Assembly (NCBI GenBank): GCA_021397845.1
Contig: CM038044.1
Coordinates: 62,781,851-62,845,850, forward strand
Reading direction: 5' to 3'
From: Areca catechu
Taxonomy: Eukaryota > Streptophyta > Magnoliopsida > Arecales > Arecaceae
Length of the DNA stretch: 64,000 nt
The number at the start of each line of letters is the position of its first letter. The first letter of the stretch is position 1. Under the pieces are notes generated by a model. It saw only the letters and a list, made by a program, of their open reading frames with translations. It was not told where the DNA came from and searched no databases. Shown here in pieces: positions 21,750 to 31,852 of the stretch. The position numbers and the translations under genes are program-made.

Positions 21750-22421
21750 ATGTCGAACTCACTGAGCTTTAGTGCCCACTTGGCCAAGCATCCAGATGTG
21801 TCAGGATGACTGAGCACAGCCCTCAAAGGCTGGTCCGTCAAGATCGCGATTGGGTGAGCTTGGAAGTACGGCCTGAGATGTTAAGCATACATGATAAGAG
21901 CATAAATGAGTTTTTCAATTCGGGTGTACCTGGTCTCAGCATCTCGAAGGAGCTTGCTGGTGTAGTACACCAACTTTTGGGACCCATCCTGGTCCATGCG
22001 GACAAGAACCGAACTGATAGCTTCGGGGGTGACCGCCAGGTATAGCAGGAACTCCTCTCTCATCTCTAGCCTGGAGAGCAGTGGTGGTGATGCCAGGAAG
22101 TCTTTGATCTCCTCGAAGGCCATCTTGCACTCCTCCATCCAGGTGAAGTCATTCACCTTGTGCAACATCTTGAAGAAGGGGAGGCAATGGTCTGCCGACC
22201 TCGAGATGAATCGGCTCAATGCAATGACCCGACCCGTCAGGTGCTGGATCTGCTTCTTCGAGTTCAGGTGCTCCATGTCGATGATCGTCTGGACCTTCTC
22301 CGAGTTCGCCTCAATCCCTTTTAGGGTCACCATGAAGTCGAGGAATTTTCCTGCTGCTATCCCGAAGGCGCACTTCGTCAGGTTTAGCTTCATCTTGTGC
22401 TCTCAAAGGTTGTGGAAGGAC
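21750..22421 (-). pseudogene. RT C-terminal part and gypsy RNase H of Tat element
   Basis: The 170-residue frame 21881-22393 reads MKLNLTKCAFGIAAGKFLDF, then IQHLTGRVIALSRFISRSAD, FTWMEECKMAFEEIKDFLAS and the RNase H start FLLYLAVTPEAISSVLVRMD with VYYTSKLLRDAETRYTRIEK. It continues the RT domain whose first part is at 34486-35470. The copia insertion falls between the block after the catalytic YVDD and the KCAFG block. A stop (TGA near 22403) lies just before the frame. Confidence 0.85.
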
Positions 22422-22426
22422 TCCAC

Positions 22427-25054
22427 TGATAGAAAAGTGCCCTAAGAGCCAATCATTATGAGGGCCTTTTTGTAAACTTCCAGCTCATGTATAACATACT
22501 TTCATATTAATAAAGGCATTTGATTCATTATATACAGTTATGTCATATTTTCTTATTGATTATGATGAACCCCATAAATTAGGGCAATGGAGTTAGGGTT
22601 ATGATGGAGTTCATAAGAGTGAGACCTAATTCCTATAAATCCTAATCTAGAATATTCCTAGTCATTGGATCATCGATTCAAGGATCGATGAATCTGAAAA
22701 GACTAGCTTATTTTATGTATGCTCAGTTGATGAGGGTGGTTGATCTCACAACCACTTGTATAGAGATACTAATACAAGGATAAGGGTGCTCATCAGGGTA
22801 TGAGTATACTGGACTGATCCGTACCAGGACTATCTTATGGAAGTCTTACTACTTGTCAAAAGATAGATCCTAGAGTAGAAGTTGTGCATGTAATCTTTAG
22901 ACCTGAGGTCACCATGGTTCCTTGTGCACACTAAGTCATATTTTGGTTCATACTCATTCATGCCATTGCGGCATGTACGGGGTGTTCTTGGTATGGTGGA
23001 GGAGTACGAAGGATGTGAGTGGACCAATAAGAAATCGATCATTCCTAGTGAGAGGAATTGTTATCCGATGCAATCTCTTCGATAAGAGACTCAAGGAGCC
23101 TTTGATCAAAGCAGGATGAGATTAGTGGAATCTAATCAGTCATCAGTTGAGTCCTCATGATCGAGCGGAGATTCAATATGATTAAGTATTAGGGTTTGAT
23201 ATATATCCATACCTATCACTTAATCGGGATAATGAGAGATCGAAAGATTGAATTGCATAGTAACTTATTACTGAAAGGTATTTTGGTATTTTTCACCAAA
23301 TTCCTCATCTTCTGGGTAGGCATGACACATTGCTAGATGTCAATCTTATCCTGTAGGTTTTCATGAACCAATTGGTTTGGTTTCATAAGTCAATTCAATG
23401 TGTGATTCGAATTGGACAATCAGGTGAGCCAATTTGACCTAATTAGGTCAATCGTGTTCGATCGGATCGAATTGGCTCAAACCTAAACCTACTGCTGGCT
23501 AGATGTGGAGCCCAATAGGTCACACACAATAGAGACTTGGCTAAGGAAGTCATTCATGATTTAATTAGGATCATAGGATCCTAATTGGTTAGCCAGATTG
23601 CATACTAGCATATATAGGCTAACCTAATTCCTAACCTGATTGGATTGGGTTCGGTTGCTTGCTAATTGGGCTAACCAAATTATGAAAAATCTAAATTAGG
23701 TTGAGTCCTAAGTGGGGCAAGCCAAATCAAAGATTGATCTGATTTTAATTTGAACTTAAAGGCATTTTAGGTGCCATATATGAAGAGTCCCAATGGCATG
23801 GGACTCTTGGTACCTAAATGATACTTTAACTTCAAAAGGGCACAGAAGGGCCTACAAACCTCTGATCTGAAAATAAAAGATATGGTCAGAAAGATTATTT
23901 GATAACCTTTCCAATGACACCCATATTTCATATGTTTGACCAAGTCAATTTGATGCTTTGGGCAGACTAAATGGAAAGGGAAAGACTATTGGCGCCCTTT
24001 GGCGCACCCGGGAGAAAGTATGGCGCGCAGATGGACTGAGAGTCCTTCTGCAGATGAGACTCTAGGAGCTTTATCAGGAAGGTGCCTCTTTGCTCAATCC
24101 CCATGCCTTGACAAGTTAAAAGACCAGTTTAAAGTTTGAATGGGATGGTTTGAAGAGGAGTGAAAAGGTGGCGCGCACATGAAGAGTCACGCCTCTTCCT
24201 ATATGCGTGCACAACAGAGGGCAGAGTCCTTCTGCCTCTGAAACTCTTCAAGCCTCACATTACTTTGGATTAGAAGAGGTCTCTCCCTTTCTTAGAAACC
24301 AATATTTGACACATGGCATGATGGGGATTGATCTGGTAAGTGAAAGAACACAGATATGACTCTCCATTCCTGAAGAGTCTTATCATATATGATATTTCAT
24401 ATCTGATAATTGTTGTCAGGATGCATTTCATGTCCCATCTGAGATTATAAATAGGGTATGTGGTGAAATGAGAAGAACCACTACTTCTTCTTCTTCGATC
24501 TTCTGAGATCAGTGTTTTTATTTTCCCGAGAGTCTGTCTGAGAGTCTTCCACTTTCTCCCTCCCTCCTTGTTTTAGGACAAGACTTGTCTTGTCAAGACA
24601 AGTTCTTCTACACTAAGACAAGGCTTGGTTTTAGGACATAAGCCTGTAGGGTCCTAGAGAAAGGTAGTCCTAGAACCTAAAGTGGTTTAGGACAGTTTCT
24701 TGAGTACCCTTCAGTAGGACAGGGTGTCCTATAGTGGTCAATAGACCAAAGACTGCTGAAAGAGTTCCACTTCTCCAAGCAACTTGAAGGAGTTCTTCCT
24801 TGGTCCGAGTTTCGTGTGGATCACCGTTGGAGGGTTTGTGCTTGTAAACCTTGTGGAAAAGTTGGGTTTCAGCAATCTAGGTACTTTTCTTGACTCTATT
24901 TTATGATTCATTAGTTGATATTGCACAAGGGATTCCTAGGAATTTGGGTTTTCTATACATGTTATACATGATAGGGTATCATGTTATGAAATTTTATTTT
25001 GAAAGTCATTCTGCATGATGCATGATCCTCGGCATCCTGGGAGAATTCTTATCA
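22427..25054 (+). repeat. 5' LTR of large copia
   Basis: It runs from TGATAG to ATCA and equals in length the copy at 31853-34480, with scattered substitutions. A TATA box (ATTATAAATAGGG) is at 24444-24456. AAGACTTGTCTTGTCAAGACAAG at 24583-24605 is a strong hairpin-forming repeat (quoted here only by its halves, AGACTTGTCTT and AAGACAAG). Confidence 0.92.
24444..24456 (+). promoter_or_regulatory. LTR TATA box of large copia
   Basis: ATTATAAATAGGG lies about 600 bp before the LTR end, consistent with a U3 promoter followed by a long R-U5. The same site recurs in the 3' LTR near 33870-33882. Confidence 0.6.
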
Positions 25055-25055
25055 G

Positions 25056-25069
25056 TGGTATCAGAGCCA
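25056..25069 (+). other. primer binding site, initiator Met tRNA
   Basis: TGGTATCAGAGCCA begins two bases after the 5' LTR and is the canonical complement of the plant initiator Met tRNA 3' end. It is intact. Confidence 0.92.
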
Positions 25070-26399
25070 TCCTTGTGGCATTCCAATTATGAATCATTTT
25101 AGAGTTTGATTAAATTCCACTACCGAGCCGACCCGAACCTTATCGAGTCGACTCGACCATGTTCATATGTATGATATTTTTTCAATATAAAACTATGCAT
25201 GAACCAAGTAACTACTTTAGATTGGGTTAGTCACCATGGCCGTCCGGTCATAGGAGCCAAGTAGGGTTTAAAGGCCCTCTCTTCCCATTCAATAGGTCTC
25301 CTATGGTATGTAGGGGTGCCGCTGTGGCCATATCCCATTAATAAGTAAGGTGAAAGATATTTTATCATGTCTTGATTTGCATATTAGGGTAATATGCTAA
25401 TTGTCATATAATGCTATGCATATTAGGGTAATATGCTTGATGACATAAATTTTAATGCATATGCTAAAGTGATATGCATTGAGTTTATATTTGTTATAAA
25501 CTTGGATATCGTGTTTATGTTTATACTAGTAGTAATAAACATTATTATCATGATAGTTTTAGAATGTGTTTTGAGACCATCAAAGCCCTCATCAGAAATC
25601 ATATTTAGTTATAGTATAAAACTTAGTCAAAAAGCAAAACCGGTTAGAGTTTGATCAACCAATTGGTGTCTAGGCAAGTGGTTCTATGAAGGTTAAAGGA
25701 ATGAGGTTTTTAATTGGTTCCATTGACTGATCTGGCCAATCTAATTGATGTCTAAGGAAAGCAACGGGGGGATCCCCTCACCCATTCCACTCACCTGGCC
25801 AATTTGGTCGTATCTAAATCTTAATTTGTAATGATAATTGGTTAAGTGTACTATATTTTGCCTTCCTTCATGCTAAGCCAAATTTATGTCAAGACTATAG
25901 TAGGTTTGTTGTGCATACACAAGGCCTACTCTAGGGTTTGATATAAGATTTGTCTTGGTGCACTTAGTACTTTATGGCATGGTTGGAAATGTTGCTTTGT
26001 TGTGCATACACAAGGGTAACATTATTCAATTATGGCTATATGGAAATGAAGGGTTCGACTAAACTAAGACATTATGATTTGTTGTGCATACACAAGGCCA
26101 TAAGTGTCTTAAAGGCAAAGATAATTATTGAGAATTGCACGGGTTGCAATTGGAAAGGTTGTCCTACCTTTGAACTCATGTGTGTTTGTTGTGCATACAC
26201 AAGGTACTCATGAGAAATAAGGATCTCAACCCCACTAAGAAAACCAGGAAAGGTTTCTCGCTTACCATAGTTGAGGGTTATGATATTTGAAAAAAATAGT
26301 GGGAGACATAATTAGATAGAAAGTCCTTATCTAGTTATGGATGTCATCTTGAGTGGTCTACTAATATTATTCTTTAATTAAATATAGGATATTTAAATA
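25070..26399 (+). other. untranslated leader of large copia
   Basis: 1.33 kb between primer site and gag. It contains a GAGTCGACTCGA palindrome near 25146 and the four-copy 20-bp motif annotated separately. Short open frames here are not conserved genes. Confidence 0.6.
25905..26204 (+). repeat. dispersed 20-bp leader motif, 4 exact copies
   Basis: TTTGTTGTGCATACACAAGG occurs at 25905, 25996, 26078 and 26185, with spacings of 91, 82 and 107 bp, while the sequence between copies differs. The motif contains the imperfect palindrome TTGTGCATACACAA. All four lie in the leader just before gag. Confidence 0.9.
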
Positions 26400-26950
26400 A
26401 TGGCTTCAAACTTATCACTGAGTGGCATCTTGGATGCTAATAAGTTAACCGGTTCAAACTATGTGGACTGGTTGAGGAAAAAGGCTGATGGAGCTTGTTT
26501 CCATTGCAGCATGTTTGGGCATTGGAAGAAGGATTGCAAGACTTGTCTTGCAAATATGAAGCTAGATGCAAGTGGTGCATCTAAGGGTTTGTACATGATA
26601 CAAACCAATTTATCATTGAGTGAATCTATTTCTAATTCATGGGTATTGGATACCGCATGTGGGTCAGATATTTGTAAATCTTTATAAGGACTCCACATAA
26701 TTAGAAGTTTGAAGAAATGTGACTTCAAATTATATGGGGCAAGTGGAGAACCCATATTTGCTGAAGCTGTGGGCACCTATCTTCTGTTATTTCCTTCAGA
26801 TAATATCATAAGTTTGGAAGAATGCTACTATGTACCAAATATTGTAAGAAACATAATTTCTATACCCTTGTTGTTACAATAAGGATATGAAATAAGTATA
26901 AAGAGCAGTGGCTGCTCTATTCTTCATAATAATACAATATTTGGGCATGG
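26400..26950 (+). pseudogene. gag-protease remnant of large copia with internal gag deletion
   Basis: The frame starts MASNLSLSGILDANKLTGSN, a typical copia gag start, but after YVDWLR jumps straight to the zinc knuckle CFHCSMFGHWKKDC (CX2CX4HX4C), so most of the capsid region is deleted in frame. The protease site follows as WVLDTACGSDIC (DTA in place of DSG/DTG), and the frame stops at 26685. The rest (KCDFKLYGASGEPIFAEAVG and following) continues in other frames. Confidence 0.85.
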
Positions 26951-26957
26951 TTGCTTT

Positions 26958-28390
26958 GTGAATGATCTTCTAACTTTAGTACTCAATGATGAAATACTTC
27001 TTGTAGATGACAAGAAGAGAATAATAGATAATGTCAATATCACATATCTCTGGCATTGCCGGTTAGGTCATATCAGTGAGTCAAGGATAAACAAGTTAGT
27101 CAAAGATGATTACTTTGACCTTGATGATTTTCAATTATTAAGAACTTGTGAGTCTTGCCTCAAAGGGAAAATGACCAAGTCTCCATTCACTGGATATGGA
27201 GAAAGGGCAACTGAATTGTTAGGTCTTGTACATACTGATGTGTATGGACCTATGTCAACTCAGGCCAGAGAAGGATATTCTTATTTCATCACTTTTATTG
27301 ATGATTTATCAAGGTTCGGTTATGTGTATCTTATGAAACACAAGTCCGAAGCCTTTGATAAGTTTAAAAAATATCAGAGTATGGTTGAAAAACAAACTGG
27401 ACTTAGTATTAAAGCCCTTCGATCTGATCGAGGAGGGGAATACTTGTCTAGTGAGTTTTTAAACCATCTCGAGGACAAAGGCATTATTTCTGAATGGACC
27501 CCTCCTTATACACCCCAGTTAAATGGAGTGGCAGAAAGGAGAAATTGCATCTTGTTGGACATGGTGAGGTCCATGATGAGCTTCATAGATCTTTCCATTT
27601 CCTTCTGAGGACATGCCTTGGAGACTGCTGCATACATATTAAATAGGGTTCCATCTACGTCAGTAAGTAGCACTCCATTTGAGTTATGGAATGATAAAAG
27701 ACTAAGTCTTAAGTACTTAAAGATTTGGGGTTACCATGCTTATGTCAAGAATAACATATACACCCTAGTTAAATGGAGTGGCAGAAAGGAGAAATTACAT
27801 CTTGTTGGACATGGTGAGGTCCATGATGAGCTTCACAGATCTTCCCAGTTCCTTCTGAGGACATGCCTTGGAGACTACTGCATGCATATTAAACAGGGTT
27901 CCATCTAAGTCAGTAAGTAGCACTCCATTTGAGTTATGGAATTATAAAAGACTAAGTCTTAAGTACTTAAAGATTTGGGGTTACCACACTTATGTCAAGA
28001 ATAACTTTGGACATAAGTTAAGTGCTAGGGCTGACAAGTGTAGGTTTGTTGGTTACCCAAAAGAAGGTAAGGGATACCTCTTTTATAATGCTACTGAGCA
28101 GAAGATAATTATCAGTAGGCATGCTACATTCTTGGAACATGAGTTTATCCAAGAAGGATGTAGTGATTCTTCACTTAAGTTGTGTGAAGAACAGAACCAA
28201 CAAACTGATGAGCATTCAAGTGAAGTTCCTCAACCAGAGGTTCTTATATATCAAGAACAATCACAATACACACCTCCTCTCCGAAGATCAGAGAGGGTGC
28301 GGAGAGCACCTCTCAGATATGGCTTTGTCATCGGGGATGACAATGAAGCCAGTATCATACACTATGATGATCCTATGATCTATTCAGAAG
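26958..28390 (+). pseudogene. integrase of large copia, disrupted by internal duplication
   Basis: The 216-residue frame 26958-27608 has the GAG-pre-integrase zinc module (LWHCRLGHISESRINKL, CESCLKGKMTK), the core with HTDVYGPM and FITFIDDLSRFGYVYLMKHK, then RSDRGGEYLSSEFLNHL and a Glu in YTPQLNGVAERRN, the catalytic triad. A stop at 27606 and the 250-bp duplication break the C-terminal part. It resumes at 27868-28390 (LSARADKCRFVGYPKEGKGY). In the intact form integrase would be cut from a single gag-pol protein. Confidence 0.9.
27507..28006 (+). repeat. 250-bp tandem duplication inside integrase
   Basis: 27507-27756 and 27757-28006 are near-identical. Each starts TATACACC and ends at the codons for YVKNN. 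Because 250 is not a multiple of three, the copy shifts the frame. The sister element at 45160-50151 has the region once, so the duplication arose in this copy. Confidence 0.92.
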
Positions 28391-29116
28391 CTATTGAGAA
28401 TAGGAACTCCGACAAGTGGCTTGGTGCCATAAAATCTGAAATGGACTCCATGTATTCCAATCAGTTTTGGGCCTTGGTAGATCCACCTGAAGGAATTAAC
28501 CTGATAGGGTGTAAATGGGTCTTCAAGAAGAATATTGGAGCAGATGGTAAAGTTGAGACCTATAAGGCTAGGCTGGTAGCAAAAGGTTTTAGACAAAAAT
28601 ATGTAGACTGTGATGAAACCTTTTCTCCAGTAGCCATGCTCAAGTCCATTCGGATACTGCTTGGCATAGTAGCATACCATGACTATGAGATCTAGCAAAT
28701 GGATGTAAAGACTGCTTTCCTTAATAGAAACCTTGAGGAAGAAGTCTATAAGTCACAGCCAGAGGGGTTTGTCTCAAGTGGGAGACCAAACCAGGTATGC
28801 AAGTTAAAGAAGTCTATTTATGGACTTAAGCAAGCATCGATGAGTTGGAACATCCATTTTGATAAAATAATCAAAGGATTTTATTTTATCAAAAATGTGG
28901 ATAAACCGTGTGTATAAGAAGACAAGTAGGAGTGCCATTATTTTCTTAGTTTTGTCTGTGGATGACATATTGATCATTGGGAATGATATCCCAATGTTAC
29001 AATCGGTTAAAACTTGGCTATCATCAAAGTTTTGCATGAAGGATTTGGGAGAAGCATCCTATATACTGGGTATAAGGATCTATAGAGATAGATCCAAGAG
29101 GATGCTAGGCTTATCC
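28391..29116 (+). pseudogene. reverse transcriptase of large copia, 5' part
   Basis: Blocks in order: WALVDPPEGINLIGCKWVFK, ETYKARLVAKGFRQKYVD, ETFSPVAMLKSIRILLGIVA, a stop at 28693, then MDVKTAFLNRNLEEEVYKSQ, KLKKSIYGLKQASMSWN, and the catalytic block as LSVDDILIIGND (Tyr of YVDD changed to Ser). It runs into the nested element at RMLGLS and continues at 31014. Confidence 0.88.
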
Positions 29117-29496
29117 TGTTGAGAATTTGATTCCAAACCCAACTAGATTTCATGAACCAAATCTTCTAGAACAGCCTTGTTCCCGATCAAGAATGAAAGC
29201 CCTGATCAACAAAGCAATTACGGAAGCGTATCACCAGGTTATGGAATACCATCTGCCAGCAATCTCCATTGAAGATCATGGTAGGATTCAGGTCTAGAAG
29301 ATCAAGAATAACAAGAATGGGAGAAGAGAGAAAAAGAAGATGAACAGAGGAGTTTTCATAAGGGAAAGGGATTTTTACTTCTAAGAAGTTCGTTACACCA
29401 TACACATCCATCCTCTTACGAGAATACAATATATATGTATATACCTTGGTCACACGTGCCCGAGATCCCAAAAAACTCCCCCAGCTAGCACCGTTG
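29117..29496 (+). repeat. left inverted terminal repeat, 380 bp
   Basis: It is the reverse complement, with modest divergence, of 30634-31008. The inner edge is CTAGCACCGTTG; beyond it the RNase H fragment begins within the codons for VHT. Confidence 0.88.
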
Positions 29497-30460
29497 TATG
29501 AACCTTCACCAGCACCACTTCTCCTTCCTCCACCAGCTCTCTGACTCTGTGGTACCTCACATCTATATGCTTGGTCCTAGCATGATAGACAGGGTTCTGT
29601 GTCAAGTGTATGACACTCTGGCTGTCACTGTGCAGGACCACCATATACTGTTTCACCCCCATTTCAGACACTAGCCTTTTCAACCATAGTGCTTCTTTTG
29701 CAGCTTCAGTAATCCCTATATACTCAGCTTCTGTTGTAGACAAAGCAATAATAGGTTGAAGGGTTGTCTCCTAGAAACTGGTCCACCATACATGCAGAAG
29801 AGATAACCTGTTGTAGACCTCCTTGTATCAAGATCATATGCATAACTTGCATCAACAAACCCTGAATCCTCACATGATTCTATGGAGTTTCATTCATGTC
29901 CTTCAAGCTGCCCACCAAATACCAGTCCATGTCTTTGAGTCCCTTGCAGATATCTCAAAATCCACTTCAATGCTTTCCAGTGTTCCTTTCCAAGATTAGC
30001 CATGTACCTACTCACCTGGCTTACAGCATATGCTATGTCCGACCTGCAACAAACCATAGCATACATCAAACTGCCCACTGCATTGGCATATGGACTCTTT
30101 CCATGTACTCTCTGTCCATGTTCTTTCCCATGTATGTGTTCTCCAGTCTTCTCCAAAGACCTTTTGCAGTAGTCTCTGAACATACCTCAGGTAAAACCTG
30201 ATCAGCCAAACACATCCTTATGGTGCTAAAAGCAATCTCTTCTAACTCTTCCCATTCTTCAACACCAATCTTTTCCAGTCTTTCTATAACCAAGACCTTG
30301 TAGATTCTCTATTGAACTAGCAAATCTTTAACCCTTTGCTGCCATAAGGTGAAGTTTCCCTTGCCATCGTACTTCTCAAGATCAAAGGGTTGGAAGTAAA
30401 ACTTCTTGCAGGTACGATTTTCATATCTCTTGAATTCTTGGTTCTAGAAAGATGCTCAGA
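29497..30460 (-). pseudogene. copia gag start fused to RT/RNase H end
   Basis: On the - strand from 30420: FDLEKYDGKGNFTLWQQRVK and, after a stop, EIAFSTIRMCLADQVLPEV and TTAKGLWRRLENTYMGK, which is a UBN2-type copia gag start. Directly after, in shifted frame, follow ANAVGSLMYAMVCCRSDIAY and SRYMANLGKEHWKALKWILR (end of RT), then GFVDASYAYDLDTRRSTTGY and MSTTEAEYIGITEAAKEALW with HSDSQSVIHLTQNPVYH (RNase H). About 3 kb of gag-pol is missing between them. RNase H ends abruptly at the left inverted repeat. Confidence 0.85.
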
Positions 30461-30480
30461 CAGGAAAGCTATTGTCTGGA

Positions 30481-30560
30481 AGAGTCGGCTCGGATGTATT
30501 AGAGTCGACTCGGATGGATTCAAGTCAGCTCGGATGGATTAGACTCAGCTCGGATGAATA
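30481..30560 (+). repeat. 20-bp tandem repeat, 4 units plus degenerate copies
   Basis: AGAGTCGGCTCGGATGTATT and three variants follow head to tail at exact 20-bp spacing, with two more diverged units at about 30580-30620. One unit contains the palindrome GAGTCGACTC. It lies between the gag start and the right inverted repeat, that is in the leader of the copia fragment. Confidence 0.88.
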
Positions 30561-30633
30561 GTCAGGAAATTTGTTCTGGACGAGTCGGCTAGAATGTTTT
30601 TTAAGTCGGCTCGGATGACGGGTGAACTGTTTT

Positions 30634-31008
30634 CAACGGTGCCAGCTGAGGGAGTTTTATGGGATCTCGGGCATGTGTGACCGAGGTATATATATACTGT
30701 ATTCTCGTAAGAAGATGAATGAGTGGTGTAACGAACTTCTTGGAAGTAAATATCCCTTTCTCCCGTGAAAACTCCTTTGTTCTTCTTTTTCTTTTCTCTT
30801 CTCCTGTTCTTGTTGTTCTTGATCTTCATAGACCTGAATCCTATAACGATCTTCAATGGAGATTACTGGCAGATGGTCATCCACAACCTGGTGATACGCT
30901 TTCGCAATTGCTTTGTTGATCAGGGTGTTCGTTCTTGATCGGGAATAAGGTTGTTCTAGAAGATATGATTCATGAAATCTAGTTGGGTTTGGAATCAAAT
31001 TTTCAACA
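30634..31008 (-). repeat. right inverted terminal repeat, 375 bp
   Basis: It is the inverted partner of 29117-29496 and carries GTATATATATACTG near 30687-30700, a TATA-like palindrome that could work in either direction. It ends CAACA at the target duplication. Confidence 0.88.
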
Positions 31009-31013
31009 TATCC

Positions 31014-31838
31014 CAATCCAGGTACATTGACTTAATGTTGAAGAGATTCAACATAGATGGAAGTAAGAAAAGTTACTTACCTATAAGTCAAGGCATACAT
31101 CTCTCTAAGAAAATGTCCCCTAAGACATCAGAAGAAAGAGAGAGGATGGCTATGATTCCTTATGCTTCGGTTGTAGGATCGATAATGTATGTCATGTTAT
31201 GTACCAGACCTGATGTTGCATATGCCTTGGGCATAGTGAGTAGGTTTCAGGCAGATCCAAGAGAGGATCATTGGAGAGCTGTGAAAAATATTTTTAAGTA
31301 CCTGAGAAGGACTAAAGATATTTTTATAGTATATACAGGATCTGATTTGAAACTAGAAGGTTATATAGATTCTAGTTTTCAATCAGATCCAGATGATAGC
31401 AAATCCACATCAGGATATGTCTTCACCCTGAATGGTGGTGCAGTGAGTTGAAAAAGTACATAGCAGCTAACAGTAGCTGACTCAGTCACTAAGGCAGAGT
31501 ATATAGCTGCTAGTGAAGCCGCAAAGGAAGCTGTTTGGATGAAAAAATTCATCATGGAATTGGGCATGGTTCCAGATGTATAACAGCCAGTGCCATTATA
31601 CTGTGATAACATTGGGGCTGTTGCACAAGCTAAGGAACCGAGGTCTCATCACAAGTCCAAGCATATTCTAAGACGGTTCCACCTCGTTCAAGAGATTATT
31701 GAAAGACAAGATATCGTCATTGAACGAGTTGACACAAAGAACAATATAGCAGACCCATTCACTAAAGCTTTAGCCAAGCAGCAGTTAAATCGTCACTTAA
31801 ATTGTATGGGCATAAAATACAAGGGCGATTGGCTTTAG
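31014..31838 (+). pseudogene. RT end and RNase H of large copia
   Basis: It continues RT after the nested element: RYIDLMLKRFNIDGSKKSYL, YASVVGSIMYVMLCTRPDVA, then RNase H with YIDSSFQSDPDDSKSTSGYV, KAEYIAASEAAKEAVWMKKF, VPLYCDNIGAVAQAKEPRSH and the C-terminal RVDTKNNIADPFTKALAKQQ. Stops at 31449, 31462 and 31581 break the frame. The coding sequence ends at 31836-31838, just before the polypurine tract CAAGTGGGAGTT (31841-31852). Confidence 0.9.
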
Positions 31839-31852
31839 TGCAAGTGGGAGTT

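Larger units (their letters stand above)
29117..31008 (-). mobile_element. 1.9-kb copia-derived element with inverted LTR-like ends, nested in copia RT
   Basis: Perfect 5-bp target duplications, TATCC at 29112-29116 and 31009-31013, flank TGTTGAGAATTTG at the left and CAAATTTTCAACA at the right. The outer about 375 bp on each side are inverted copies of one another, whereas normal LTRs are direct. The inside reads on the - strand: copia gag start near the right end, then a deletion joining it to the RT/RNase H end near the left. Removing it restores continuity of the host copia RT. It may be a rearranged LTR element or a foldback-like composite. Confidence 0.85.

Noticed and set aside
24583..24605. 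Independent hairpin element or microRNA precursor in the copia LTR
   Set aside because: The AAGACTTGTCTTGTCAAGACAAG-like palindrome recurs at the same place in the other LTRs of the family (34006, 49686) and is short; it is part of the LTR.
29117..31008. Classical MITE or DNA transposon because of the inverted ends
   Set aside because: The interior is copia gag/RT/RNase H, the ends TGTTGA..TCAACA are LTR-like, and the 5-bp duplication fits retroelement integration. A foldback composite cannot be fully excluded.
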